The notes beneath the pieces are model-generated. The model saw nothing but the letters and a program-made list of their open reading frames with translations. It had not been told where the DNA came from and did no database searches. A program made the translations under genes and the position numbers. This document shows positions 1-11,000 of a DNA stretch of 57,172 nucleotides, one piece after another (position 1 is the stretch's first letter; every line of letters begins with the position of its first letter). Source of the DNA: Bacteroidota bacterium (GTDB taxonomy: Bacteria; Bacteroidota; Bacteroidia; B-17B0; Aurantibacillaceae); contig JADJDM010000030.1 of the NCBI GenBank assembly GCA_016702705.1, forward strand, positions 1 to 57,172, read 5' to 3'.

Positions 1-1709
1 AATGAGTTTTAATGGAGTTTGGATTACGTTTAATGGAGAGATATACAATTATAAGGAAATTAGAAATGAATTGGTAAAATTAGGTCATAGTTTTATTGGA
101 AATTCAGACACTGAAATTATTTTACATGCGTATGTTCAATGGGGGGTTAATTGTATTTCTAAATTAATTGGCATGTTTGCTATTGTTTTGTATGATGAAG
201 TGAAGCAGCTTGTTTATTGCGTTAGAGATAGGGCAGGAATCAAACCTTTTTTTATTATTGGAAAGATGGTTTATTTTTTATTTGCTTCCGAATTAAAGCA
301 TTTTCATGAGCATCCAAATTTTGAAAAACGACTCAATTTAGATTCGGTAGCTTCATTTTTACAATTTGGAAATGTTCCCACACCACATTGTATTTTCGAA
401 GATTGTTATAAACTATCTCCTGGACATTATATTGAATTCAATGTTCTACATTCAAAGTTAGATATTCATAAATATTGGGATGTTTATGATTCTTACAATA
501 AACCTAAACTTGAAATCGATTTTGAAGAAGCGAAAAGGAAACGGAGACATTACTAAAATCTGCAGCTGATTACAGAATGGTTGCAGATGTTCCTGTTGGT
601 GTTTTTTTAAGTGGTGGTTATGATAGCGCATGTTTAGCAGCATTATTGCAAAGTGGTCAAAATGATAAAATAAAGACCTACACAATTGCTGTTCCAGATA
701 TTGGATTAAATGAAGCCCTTATGCAAAGGATGTAGCGAAATATTTAGGAACTGATCATTATGAGTATACTTGTACTCAGTAAAAGATGCGATTGAATTAA
801 TAGATGACTTACCTTTTATTATGATGAACCTTTTGCAGATAGTAGTTCAATTCCAACAACATTGGTGTGTAAGATGGCTAGGAAAGAAGTTACCGTTGCT
901 TTGAGTGCAGATGCGGGGGATGAGGTGTTTGCTGGATACAACCGGTATGATTATATGATGAAACACGGTAGCAAAATTAAGAATACACCTGCTTTGGTTC
1001 GTAAGCCTATTGCTGGAATAATGGATTGGGTTAACGCTGATCATATTCCGTATTTTAAAAAAAATATAATTTCCATAATCGCTATGAAAAACTAAAAGGC
1101 TTATTAAAAGAGCCTACAGATAAAAATTTAATGATGAGTTTAAGCAAACAGTTTACTGAAGAAGAGCTTAATGTGTTAAAAAAAGCATCCTCAATGCAAA
1201 AGTACAAGATACACTAGCCAAGATTTAAAAAAGAATATTACATCATTATCTTACATGATGGCTATTGATTATCAAACGTATTTAATAGATGATATTTTAC
1301 AAAAAGTTGACAGAGCATCAATGACTGTGAGTTTAGAGGCACGCGAGCCTTATCTTGATCATCGCGTAATTGAATGGGCCGCTCAATTACCCGATAATTT
1401 TAAATATAGTAAAGGGGTTAAAAAGCATATTTTAAAGAAATAACCATAAATATATTCCAAAACAGATAATGGATAGACCTAAAATGGGCTTTGCAATTCC
1501 AATTGAGAATTGGATGAGGAACGAGCTTAAGGATAAGATTCATTATTATTTAGATGTAAAAAATAGAACAACAAGGCATACTAAATGCGGAAATGGTAAA
1601 TGAATTTGTTACAAAATTTATGTTTGGCAAAAAAGAATACGGAATAAAAGTATGGTATTTACTTATGTTTCAAATGTGGCATGAGAAATGGATGAAAACT
1701 AAAATTTAA
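1..1709 (+). pseudogene. asnB: Asparagine synthase (glutamine-hydrolysing), 5'-truncated by the window edge and split by about 8 frameshifts
   Basis: Class II glutamine amidotransferase plus ATP-dependent asparagine synthase, usually about 600 residues. Seen: the FNGEIYN motif of the glutaminase domain near the window start (the catalytic Cys2 lies outside), a PP-loop SGGYDS at about 610-630, SADAGDEVFAGYNRY near 903-950, VDRASM and EAREPYLDHR near 1306-1370, and a C-terminal tail ending at the TAA at 1707-1709. The reading frame breaks near 535, 717, 777, 820, 1060, 1205, 1440 and 1565. Most breaks are repaired by adding one base to a homopolymer, and family residues continue on both sides. 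Family knowledge: in Bacteroidota such asnB copies sit in capsule or O-antigen loci and may amidate sugars. I infer sequencing deletions rather than a true pseudogene. Confidence 0.85.
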
Positions 1710-3036
1710 CTTTTTTACCACTTTTAATTTCATATAAATGCCGCAAAATAAAAATTCCTGAAACAAAGAAAGGAAGTTCAGGAATTCGTAATCTTACTAA
1801 TGAGCCAAAATTTGAAATTGATAAACCAACAGAAAAGCAAAAACAAGGAAAATAGCATTGAAAATAGTAACATTGGATTAATTCTTATTAAATTAATAAA
1901 ACCAAATATTTTTAATTTTAAATAAAAAATTGTAAGGAAGAGTAGATAAGTATTTTCTAATGCAGACACTAACATTACTGCATTTCGTACATCCCAAATT
2001 CCAGGCCTGAATAAACCAGCAAAATTGCAACTGGAGCTTTTGCCGCTACACCACCAGCAGTTGCGTCATATTCTCCAATATCGAAACTCTTTCCTCCATA
2101 ATAATCAGCTTTCATGTCTTTTTGTGTTGTTGCAGCTTTGTCTAGAACATTATCTATTTTATACTGACCTAAAGAATCATCCATTTGTTGCAATGCGTAA
2201 AAACCACAAAGCCTCCAATTGCTAATAACAATGGTGTAACCATAAAACGCAAAGTTTTGTTGCCTATTTTGGAAATTTGTTGATTACTTAACCAAAGAAT
2301 AGAACCTGGTAAGATAGCGAAAAATATATAGGGTTTAATTGCGAGAATAATAAATGAAGAAATAGATAAAAAGAGCAAATTTTAAATTGAAGTTTTTTTG
2401 AATAAAAAAATGGTAAAAGGCATAAGTGTACCAACCAACCGCAGCTAAAGTAAATGAATCTTTCATGATTCCAGATCCCCAGAAAACACAAGATGGAATA
2501 TAGATACATGCTATTGCTAATTCTTTTTTTAGGGAAGGAAACTGATGCAAAAAAGTTTGGTATAATTTCCAAGCGCCTGTGTAAGTAACAAAAGCAACCA
2601 ATATAGAAGTACAAAAATACGAATTTGCCCCAATAAACTCAATCGGTATTAATAATCTAACTACCCAAAACGCATGATGATCCCTATGAAAATAAACTGG
2701 AATTCCCGTATCCTCATTAAAATAATTCCAAGCGTTTACACCCCCAGGATTTCCTAACCAACCTTCAATAAAATCATCCCAATTGTAAAATGCCAAATTA
2801 ACATAGGCTCTGGCAGATTGAAAATAGTTAGTTGTATCTCCACCACTATAGTAAAACATATAAACGCATCCTAATGCAAATGCCCCCAAGATTTTTATCA
2901 TTAATCCTTTAGTGAAATATTTGTACTCAGGATGCTCCGCAATTTTACTTTTTTCGTAAATCTTGGCCAAAAACAAAACTACGCCTAAATAGATAGGTGT
3001 AAGCAATAAATCATATATGGATAAATAGTCTTGCAT
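1699..3036 (-). pseudogene. Polytopic membrane protein of a polysaccharide locus, split by about 5 frameshifts
   Basis: The ATG at 3036 opens a clean 233-residue stretch with several hydrophobic helices and a loop rich in aromatics (SGGDTTNYF, DRDHHAF-like residues). The frame then shifts near 2375, 2185, 2005, 1830 and 1810, and resumes each time with sequence that reads naturally, such as RPGIWDVRNAVMLVSALE around 1935-2000. With repairs the protein is about 445 residues and stops at the TAG complementary to 1699-1701, overlapping the 3' end of asnB by 11 bp tail-to-tail. I know similar unnamed membrane proteins from Bacteroidota glycan loci. A Wzy-like or lipid-linked sugar role is only a guess. 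The frameshifts look like the homopolymer deletions in the neighbouring genes. Confidence 0.6.
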
Positions 3037-3071
3037 TCCCCATAAAAGTAGTATTTTTAGTCTTTAATTGT

Positions 3072-4295
3072 ATGCTAAAATCCTATTTATTCGTTTCTAT
3101 TGATGGAATTGCTGATCCATTGGGGCAATCACAAATATTGCCTTATTTAATCGAATTGACTAAAAAAGGACATTCGGTTGGAATTGCTAGTGTTGAAAAG
3201 CGGGGCAATTTTGAAAGGAACCAGGAAATTGTTCAGCAACTTTGTAGAGAAAACAAAATAGAGTGGAACTATTGTTTTTACGATACAAAGGTTCCAATAT
3301 ACTCTCAGTACAAAAATTATAAGAATTTAAAAGCAATTGTAGCGGGGCAAGTTAAAAGTAATAACACCATTCTTCATTGTCGTAGTTATTTACCAGGTTT
3401 AATTGGTTTGGATTTTAAAAAGAAGCTTGGGACTCCATTTGTTTTTGATATGCGTGGTTTTGGGCTGATGAACGCATAGAAGGAAATATTTGGAAACTAT
3501 CGAATCCTATTCATAAACGACTTTACCATTTTTTTAAAAAGAAAGAAAAAGAATTATTTCAGCAAGCCGATCAAATAGTTTCATTAACGCACAAAGCAAA
3601 AGAAATTATTTTATCATGGAATCTGGGAATTAAAGAAGACAAAATTAACGTAATTCCATGTTGTGCCGACCTTGATTTTTTTCAAAAAACAATACAAATC
3701 AAAATGATTTGAATGAATTGAAGAAGTCTCTAAATAAATATCATACTTCATTTGTTTTAAACTATAATGGCTCATTAGGCACCTGGTACATGATAGATGA
3801 AATGATGCAATTTTTTAAGGAGTTATTAGTTGTTAAAGAATCAGTATTTCTTATTGTTACAAAAGACGAACCTGAAATAGCTTTTGAGTCAGCAAAAAAT
3901 CCGGAATAGATTTAAATAAAATAATTGTTCGATCTGCAACACGTGCTGAAATGCCTTCTTATATTGCTATTTCCGATGCGTCTTTATTTTTTATTCGCCC
4001 AACATTTTCTAAAAGTGCTTCGTCTCCTACCAAAATGGGAGAATTACTTTCGATGCAAGTGCCTGTTATTACTAATAAAGGAGTAGGTGATGTAGATGAA
4101 ATTATTACAAAGAGTAATTGCGGAGTTTTAGTAGATGATTTTAAAACCTCTTCATATCAAAAGGCGATAAAGGAATTACTAGCTAATATTGAAATTTACA
4201 AATCAAATGCAGAAGCAACAGCAGCCAAGTATTTTGATTTAAAATCGGGATCAGAAACATATAATAAAATATATTTGTCATTTAAAAACAAGTAA
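3072..4295 (+). pseudogene. Glycosyltransferase family 4-like protein, split by 3 frameshifts
   Basis: GT-B fold glycosyltransferase, probably cytoplasmic and acting on a lipid-linked surface glycan. The N-terminal half reads SIDGIADPLGQSQILPYL, the usual opening of this family, and the C-terminal half holds the nucleotide-sugar region (KMGELLSMQVPVITNKGVGD). Breaks fall at about 3462 (a T4 run that should be T5, restoring FWADERIEGN), 3685 and 3900 (an A run). About 408 residues if repaired. The stop at 4293-4295 is 2 bp before the galE start, so the two genes are probably co-transcribed. Sugar specificity cannot be told from sequence. Confidence 0.75.
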
Positions 4296-4297
4296 AC

Positions 4298-5320
4298 ATG
4301 TCTAATTGCATTTTAATTACAGGAGGATCAGGATACATTGGTTCGCATACAATCATCGAACTATTTAATAAAGGTTTTGAAGTTGTATCGGTTGACAATC
4401 AAAGTAACTCATCTATCAACGCATACGAGAGTGTAAAAAAAATAACAGGAAAAGAAGTTAAGAATTACACAATAGATTTATGCGATCTAAATGCAACTCG
4501 AGAAGTTTTTAAAAACCACCAGTTTACTGGGATTATTCACTTTGCGGCATACAAAGCTGTTGGTGAATCGGTAGAAGAACCCTTAAAATACTATCATAAT
4601 AATATTGCATCTTTAGTAAATATACTTGCTTTAAGTAAAGAGTTTGGCGTTAAGAATTTAATTTTCTCTTCTAGTTGTTCGGTTTATGGTAATGTAGAAA
4701 AACTACCTGTTGATGAAAACACCCCATTACCAAAAGCTGAGTCGCCTTATGCTTACACTAAGCAAATTGGGGAAGTAATGATTCAAGATTTTTGCAAAGT
4801 AAACCAGGAGTTTAATGCAATTGCTTTGCGATATTTTAATCCAGTTGGCGCACATCCTAGTGGGTTGAACGGAGAATCGCCAATTAATAAGCCAAATAAT
4901 TTGGTTCCAATTAGAACTGGAGTTGCAATCGGGAAAATGGCTCAATTAACTGTTTATGGAGGCGATTACCCAACACGCGATGGAACATGTGTAAGAGATT
5001 ATATTCATGTATCTGATATTGCAAACGCACATGTGTTGGCAATGGGTTACTTAATTCATCAAAAAAATTCAAGTAATTATGATGTGTTTAATTTAGGGAC
5101 AGGCAATGGTGTTTCTGTGTTAGAGGCAATTTATGCATTTGAAAAAGTATCGGGGCAAAAATTAAATTACAAAATCGGGCCGCGAAGAGAAGGTGATGTA
5201 ATTGCAGTTTATTCGGATAGCGCAAAAGTATTTAAAGCTTTAAATTGGCAATGCGAGCATGACATAGAAAGCATGATGGATACCGCTTGGAAATGGGAAA
5301 AGAGTATGGCTAATTCGTAA
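4298..5320 (+). CDS. galE: UDP-glucose 4-epimerase
   Basis: Interconverts UDP-glucose and UDP-galactose using bound NAD, feeding galactose units into surface glycans. It is an extended short-chain dehydrogenase of 340 residues, the normal length. Visible: the NAD-binding GGSGYIGSH at residues 9-17, a Ser-rich SSSCSVYG near 125, the catalytic Tyr151-xxx-Lys155 (YAYTK), and the RYFNPVGAHPSG and RDYIHVSDIA motifs typical of GalE. It directly follows the glycosyltransferase (2 bp gap) and overlaps the 3' end of the convergent minus-strand gene by 11 bp. Intact reading frame. Confidence 0.95.
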   Translation: MSNCILITGGSGYIGSHTIIELFNKGFEVVSVDNQSNSSINAYESVKKITGKEVKNYTIDLCDLNATREVFKNHQFTGIIHFAAYKAVGESVEEPLKYYHNNIASLVNILALSKEFGVKNLIFSSSCSVYGNVEKLPVDENTPLPKAESPYAYTKQIGEVMIQDFCKVNQEFNAIALRYFNPVGAHPSGLNGESPINKPNNLVPIRTGVAIGKMAQLTVYGGDYPTRDGTCVRDYIHVSDIANAHVLAMGYLIHQKNSSNYDVFNLGTGNGVSVLEAIYAFEKVSGQKLNYKIGPRREGDVIAVYSDSAKVFKALNWQCEHDIESMMDTAWKWEKSMANS

Positions 5321-5720
5321 AGAACTGTTTTATCCACTCTAATGCATCTTCTTGTTTAGTGAAAAACTTAGTTGGACGCTCAGGCTTATTTATTTTCGAA
5401 TAAAAATTCGCTAGAATAGATTGACTTATTGAGTTTATTACAAATGCATCAGCTACAGAATATGGATTGTTTTTATTCTTGTTGAGGTAATTCATTAAAT
5501 CAACATTGGTATTTGTTGTAGGCTCACATAAAACCAAAACGGGTAATTTGCGGCCATCTAACTCTCTCTCTGCTTCAACCAAATCCTGTAAGTCGGGAAT
5601 TTCGAAATCAATATCTTCTGCTAGTTCAACCTGGTAAAATAAATTATCTACAACCTTAAGGACGAACTTAGGTTCAAAATCATTAGATGAATCTAACTTA
5701 TTTAACGACATTACTCTCAT
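5310..5720 (-). CDS. SpoIIAA/STAS-like small protein (paralogue of the 41.4 kb gene)
   Basis: 136 residues, cytoplasmic, no signal peptide. The alternating beta/alpha pattern and the C-terminal half (ADAFVINS...ILANFYSKINKPERPTKFF...EDALEWI) match the protein encoded at 41422-41859 (AEAVVIKN...IMANFYYKV...KVF...EEAIKWL). Such proteins in Bacteroidota are usually annotated as STAS/SEC14 or SpoIIAA-like; function unknown. It could also start two codons later at MSLNKL. It is tail-to-tail with galE (11 bp overlap). Assignment to the STAS fold is inference from the pattern, with no catalytic motif to anchor it. Confidence 0.65.
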   Translation of the reverse strand: MRVMSLNKLDSSNDFEPKFVLKVVDNLFYQVELAEDIDFEIPDLQDLVEAERELDGRKLPVLVLCEPTTNTNVDLMNYLNKNKNNPYSVADAFVINSISQSILANFYSKINKPERPTKFFTKQEDALEWIKQFFTN

Positions 5721-5776
5721 AATTGTCGATAAACTTACAAAAAGAATTTGAATTATAAAATAAAAAAATGGCTTTT

Positions 5777-6179
5777 TTAGTAAGCCAGATCTTCAATAAA
5801 AAAGAAAAACACTACAGCAGCAACCCATTCTTTTTTAACATTTGAGCATTCACCTATTTTACTGCCGTTTTTGTAGATGTCGCCATCGCTTTCAATTTGT
5901 CCAATTTTACTGCCATTTTTGTATACATCCCCGTCACTTTCAACTTGCCCAACTTTACTTCCATTTAAGTAAATATCTCCATCGCTCTCAATTTGTCCTT
6001 TTTTTGAACCATTTACGTATACATCCCCATCGCTTTCAATGTTTCCTTTTTTGGAGCCTCCAATATAAACATCTCCATCACTTTCAATCTCACCTTTTTG
6101 CTTCCTTTAATATAAAGACTTTGCGCATCTAATTGAGAACATAAGAATAATCCGAATACTAATAAAAAATTGCTTTCAT
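5777..6179 (-). CDS. Secreted protein made of five 16-residue repeats (two frameshifts)
   Basis: Reading from the ATG at 6179 and restoring one T near 6165 and one A near 6105 gives a signal peptide ending LCSQLDAQS, then five tandem copies of the pattern E-S-D-G-D-V/I-Y-x-N-G-S-K-x-G-x-I/V, then a short tail with a hydrophobic VAAVVFFFFI stretch and a stop at 5777-5779. The repeat is 48 bp at DNA level. This fits the small repeat proteins called beta-flower proteins in Bacteroidota, where each repeat would give a short beta hairpin of a closed five-fold ring. That name is recalled, not tested. The opposite strand also has an open frame of 96 codons here, which is a shadow of the repeat. Confidence 0.6.
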
Positions 6180-6219
6180 GATTTAATGTGTTAAATGGTT
6201 AATACTACTAAGATAAGAA

Positions 6220-6342
6220 TAATTACGAATCGTTTTACGAATATACGAATGGTACGAATATTTACGAATGTAATTGCATTAGATTAGTATATTCGTATTA
6301 ATTCGTAATTCTATTCAGATATTCGTACTTAATTTGTAATCC
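6220..6342. repeat. Intergenic ACGAAT/ATTCGT repeat, locus A (inverted pair)
   Basis: Five ACGAAT words (6223-6271) are followed by three ATTCGT words (6290-6327), so two roughly 50-bp half-units face each other around a short AT spacer. The right half ends a few bases after the kdsA stop. Same family as the copies near 20.74, 28.2 and 31.9 kb. Confidence 0.75.
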
Positions 6343-6345
6343 TAA

Positions 6346-7179
6346 TTATTTACGGAAAGATACCTCTAGGTTATGAATGTCAATCAAAGGTTTTAAAAAC
6401 TCCTCTAAATCGTAAACACATAATTGAGAAGCAGCATCGCATAATGCTTTTGCAGGTTCAGGATGTGTTTCAATAAATACACCATCCACACCGCTTGCTA
6501 CACCTGCTCTTGAAAGCACAGGTAAAAATTCTCTTGCCCCGCCTTTTACATCAGAACTAGGAATTCCATATTTACGTACGCAATGCGTAATGTCAAAAAC
6601 AACAGGGTAACCCAAATTATTTAAATGATAAAAACTTCTTGGGTCAACAATTAAATCATTGTATCCAAAAGTATATCCACGTTCTGTTAAAATTACTTGG
6701 TCGTTACCTGAATCAATACATTTTTGCAAAGGATGTTTCATATTATCAGGAGCCAAAAACTGACCATGCTTAATATTTACAACTTTACCCATTTTTGCTG
6801 ATGCTTTTAATAAATCTGATTGCATACATAAGTAAGCAGGAATTTGAATTACATCAACAACTTCTGCAGCAGCAGCAGCTTGGTCAGGGTAATGGATATC
6901 AGTTAATAATGGGAAACCAAATTGTTCTTTTACTTTAGCAAGTATAGCTGTCCCTTTAGCTAAGCCTGGACCATCATAATAACTTAAGCTACTTCTGTTA
7001 TCTTTTTGGAAAGATGATTTGTAAATGATTTTTATTTTCATGCGTTCAGAAACTTCACGAAGCTTCTCAGCAGTTTTCATCATCGTTAATTCATCTTCTA
7101 TAACGCAAGGTCCAGAGATTAAAAATAATTCATCAGCACCACAAGGAATATCTCCTACTTTTACAATTTTCTTAGTCAT
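6346..7179 (-). CDS. kdsA: 3-deoxy-8-phosphooctulonate synthase (KDO-8-phosphate synthase)
   Basis: Condenses arabinose 5-phosphate with phosphoenolpyruvate to KDO-8-phosphate, the first committed step to the LPS inner-core sugar KDO. The 277 residues match the family length. Motifs: SGPCVIED at 22-29, YKSSFQKDNRSS, the GQFLAPDNMKHP loop, TERGYTFGYNDL, and DGVFIETHPEPA near the C-terminus. Cys25 in SGPCVIE sits where metal-dependent enzymes carry their metal-binding Cys (metal-independent ones such as E. coli have Asn), so this should be the metal-dependent class. It lies 17 bp after the lipid kinase gene and is probably in one operon with it and the histidine kinase upstream. Confidence 0.95.
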   Translation of the reverse strand: MTKKIVKVGDIPCGADELFLISGPCVIEDELTMMKTAEKLREVSERMKIKIIYKSSFQKDNRSSLSYYDGPGLAKGTAILAKVKEQFGFPLLTDIHYPDQAAAAAEVVDVIQIPAYLCMQSDLLKASAKMGKVVNIKHGQFLAPDNMKHPLQKCIDSGNDQVILTERGYTFGYNDLIVDPRSFYHLNNLGYPVVFDITHCVRKYGIPSSDVKGGAREFLPVLSRAGVASGVDGVFIETHPEPAKALCDAASQLCVYDLEEFLKPLIDIHNLEVSFRK

Positions 7180-7196
7180 ACTACAAAGATAATGAT

Positions 7197-8072
7197 TTAT
7201 GAATTACTTATTACATTTAAGGAATTGGGCACTACCTTCACTACAATTTCAGCTCCAGTAATTCCAGGTTCGCCGTCGAAATGAAATGGTCCAGCTTCAT
7301 TTCTTATTAATTTAATTTCTTTGCCCGAGAAGCTTTGTATGTGTTTTGAAAGATTCGCTTTTCTTGCAAGAATTTTTCGCAGAAGCCCAATTGCTGAAGG
7401 AAGCCCAAAAGGTTTCAAAACACTAATATCAATAATTCCATCATTCATAGTAGCTTGTGGAGCAATGTAAAAATTGTTTCCATATTGCCCAGCATTTGCA
7501 AAAGCAATTAAAAAAGCATTTACATTTTCTTCTTTTCCATCTACTATCAATTTGTAGTCTTGAGCTTTGTAGGAGAAGAACTCGTTCCAATTAATTTTAA
7601 TGTATGATTTTAAACCACGCTTTGTGTTAGAAGCAAACAGCGTTCCTATATGTGCATCAAAACCAACACCACTAGTACAAAAAAACGGAACCTCATTTAT
7701 TAAACCCGAATCTATTTTTTTTGTTTTTCCTTTTGCAATTAAATCCAACGCACCTTTTGTATCCATTGGTACACCAATACTTCTAGCTAAACCGTTACCC
7801 GAACCAAAAGGTAAAATACCCAATGCAATATCTGTGTGGTTTACTGTTTGTGCAATTTGATTTACTGTTCCGTCTCCACCAACAGCAACAGCTATGGTAT
7901 ACTTACCTTCTAAAATTTGTTGTTGAATGTTTTTAAAATCATCTTTATTTTTCCAAATGATAATATCATAATTAATCTCCGAAGAAAAATGTTCCTTTAT
8001 AAAAGCAGGAATATCCATTTTCTTTTTTACACCTGCTTTGGGATTAATAATAAAAACAACTTTCTTTTCCAT
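7197..8072 (-). CDS. Diacylglycerol/lipid kinase family protein (DagK/YegS-like)
   Basis: A 291-residue soluble lipid kinase of the diacylglycerol-kinase catalytic family. Visible: the nucleotide-binding GGDGT at 65-69, GSGNGLAR near 93-100, and the second-domain FCTSGVGFDAHIG and HFDGEPG motifs that complete the fold. It most likely phosphorylates diacylglycerol or a related membrane lipid for phospholipid recycling; substrate not determinable. The start follows the repaired stop of the histidine kinase by 2 bp, so translation may be coupled. Confidence 0.85.
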   Translation of the reverse strand: MEKKVVFIINPKAGVKKKMDIPAFIKEHFSSEINYDIIIWKNKDDFKNIQQQILEGKYTIAVAVGGDGTVNQIAQTVNHTDIALGILPFGSGNGLARSIGVPMDTKGALDLIAKGKTKKIDSGLINEVPFFCTSGVGFDAHIGTLFASNTKRGLKSYIKINWNEFFSYKAQDYKLIVDGKEENVNAFLIAFANAGQYGNNFYIAPQATMNDGIIDISVLKPFGLPSAIGLLRKILARKANLSKHIQSFSGKEIKLIRNEAGPFHFDGEPGITGAEIVVKVVPNSLNVISNS

Positions 8073-8074
8073 CT

Positions 8075-11000
8075 TTATTTTGAAGTTGATTTTATGGGTA
8101 AACTAACATAAAAGCTTGTCCCTACATTTTGCGCAGTTTCAAACCAAATTTTTCCATCAAACGATTCTACAATATTTTTTACCATTGCAAGCCCAAGTCC
8201 CATGCCTTCCGATTTGGTAGAAAATTTGGAACAAATATTTTATCCATTGCCTCAGGGGCAATGCCTGTGCCATTATCTTTTACTTTTAGAATTACCAGTT
8301 TGTTTTTAGCGAATAGCTCAATTTCAATTTTACCCATTCTGCTTTCAGGAATGGATTGTTGAGCATTTTTAATGAGATTAGTACAAACACGAACGCATTG
8401 ATCTTTATCTACTTCAACAAAGTACTTTTCGGTTGTTTTATCTATAAATGTAAGTTCGCTGTTTTCGGTTTCTTTAAACAATTCGAAGCAATTTTTTACT
8501 AATTCATTTATACAAACTAATTCAATATTAGGCGTTGGCATTTTAGCAAATGAACTAAACTCGCTTGCAATATTAGATAAAGCATCTATTTGTTCAATCA
8601 ACATTTTAGATAGCTTATCAATGCGTTCTTTCATTTCTTCTGGGTCGCCACTGCTTGTACGTTGCAAATGCTGCACACTTAGTTTCATTGGCGTAAGTGG
8701 GTTCTTAATTTCATGCGCAACTTGTTTTGCCATTTCTCTCCAAGCGCTTTCACGTTCAGATTTAGCGAGTTTTTGCACACTTTCTTCCAACTGCTCAATC
8801 ATTCGATTGTATTCATTAACTAACTTACCAATTTCATCTTTCTCGTTCCACATAATTGGTTCGTTGCGTTTACCAATACGCACATTACTTAAGCGTTGTT
8901 GAATTATACGCAGTGGTTTGGTAACCAAGTTAGAGATAAACAAGGCTGCAATTGTACTAAAGGCAAAAAGGATTACATAAATATTTACTAAAGCAACAAT
9001 GTAAATGGATAATTCTTTTTCTAAATCATTTTGTTTAGCAAAATATGGCAGGTTAACATAAGCCAAAAGCTTTCCATTTTTATTATAAAAAGGTTGGTAA
9101 GCCGAATAATAATTTAACTCACCAACATTTTCTTTGTTTACAATATTTGTATACTTAGCAGCAATAATATTATTGTATGCTTGCGGATTCATTTTTTTGG
9201 AAATAATTCCTTCATTAAATAATCGTGGTTGCGAAGAAGCAAACATGTTTCCTTTTAAATCAAACATAGTAATGTCGGTTGCAAATACTACCGATAATTT
9301 TTTAAGAATGTAACCGGTGTAGTCTTTAAAGTTATCTGGCAAAGCATCTTGTTCGCCTAACTTTGCCTGTAATTCCTGTAATACCGAACGGGTTTTTTCA
9401 TCTAACGCGCTTGTGTTTTTTTCTTCAAACTGTTTGTTGATGAAAATAAACGTACCTAAACCAAAAGCGAATAAGCATACTAATACAACAGAAACCAGCA
9501 ATAATTGTATTCGTAGGTTTAATGAATTTTCTTTTTCTTGTTTGCGTGCTTGCCATTCTTTCGAATATAAAAACACCCATAAAATCAAACTGAAGAACAT
9601 AAAGAAATAAGAGTTCGTTGTAAAACGTTCCCACAAACCGCTTGTTTCTTTGCTTATTACTACCGTTGTTAAATCATCAGGAAAATAAATTAAATGATAA
9701 AATCCGCCATCACTAATGGTTAGATATTCATCTTTAGTTTTTTTCCAACTATTATTAAACCCATATGCATACTTGCCAGAGCGTTCGAGCAAGCGATTAT
9801 TTTTATAGATGGCATACGAATAATTGCTTAACTGGCTATTTGTTTTTACAGATTTATCAAGCAATAACTCAGGAAAACCAATAACATCTGGGCTGTTTTT
9901 TGGTTCAATCTCGAAATAAAGGAAGGCAGGTTTTTCAATTACTTTTGTGCCTGATAACAAAGGAATTTTCGCTACATAACGTAAACGATCGTTCATGTTT
10001 TGTATGTAAAACAAATCATCGCAAACAGTTTCTGCCCCGCTTAAATTTATTTGTTCATCAAAATAACTGTTGTTTTCATAATAAGGATTAGTAGTTGTAA
10101 TTAAAGGGCGGCAAATCGAATCAAACAACGAAACGCCAATATTATAACGCTCCCAATAACCACCTAAATAAACTTGTCGTAAACGCTGCTCAATATCTAA
10201 CGAACGAATCGGGCTTCTAAAAATCAAATTCTTTAACTGAGCATCATTTTTTATGTTTTTGCTAATATCAACAAATAAATTTTCGGCAACAGCATCTTGC
10301 TGGTCGGCCAAACGCTCTGCATATATTTTGCGGGTTTCTATCTCCTTTTCATTCTCATTTTTGTAAAACAGGTGAGATGTAATAAGTGAGAACACAACAA
10401 TAAATAATAAACCGTTTGAGAATGAATAGTTTGTTTTTTTCCACTTAAATAAACTAACCATGCTGATAACCATAATGCCCCAAAACAATCTTATTAAATC
10501 TGTTTCGTTGTGTAGTGATTTGGTTATGTATAGAAGGAGAACTGTAACTGCAATGATAGTGGGCACTAACCACAAAGGGATTTTTTGTTTAATAGTTTCC
10601 CCAATAAACCTATCTACAAGTAAATAGTAGGAGAAGAAGAAAAAGCCCACGCAAACAAAAGAAATAAAACTATAGGCATCAAGACTAAAGAAATCGTTTA
10701 CTTGAAAGGAGATATTAGAGTTTTCTACTAAACTATTTACAACGTTGTTTATTAAAAGAGCATAAGCAGCGAGTAAAACAACTCCGAAAAATGTATAAAA
10801 TGAGGTAAATTGTAAAGATGATTTACTTAATGTAAAGTGTTTTTGAAACTGAAGTGCAATGACGAAAAAGAGAACTGTATTAATAAGAATGTCGCCTAAA
10901 AAACCAAACCAAAACGAATCTGCATTTCCAAAAGTAGTTGGATTATAAAAGCCTGTATTGTAAAAACATGCGGGAAATTGATTGAGAATCATTATCGCAC

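Noticed and set aside
1699..1709. Overlap of asnB and the membrane protein as a regulatory antisense overlap
   Set aside because: Both genes need several repairs here, so the overlap length itself is uncertain. Short tail-to-tail overlaps are also common in this window.
5842..6132. 96-codon ORF on the plus strand, His/Phe-rich
   Set aside because: It is antisense to the 48-bp repeats of the minus-strand repeat protein. Its composition comes from the repeat, and it has no start context.
6220..6342. Could the ACGAAT repeat loci be CRISPR arrays?
   Set aside because: Words are 6-7 bp with 8-12 bp spacing, there are no unique spacers of constant length, and no cas genes are in the window.
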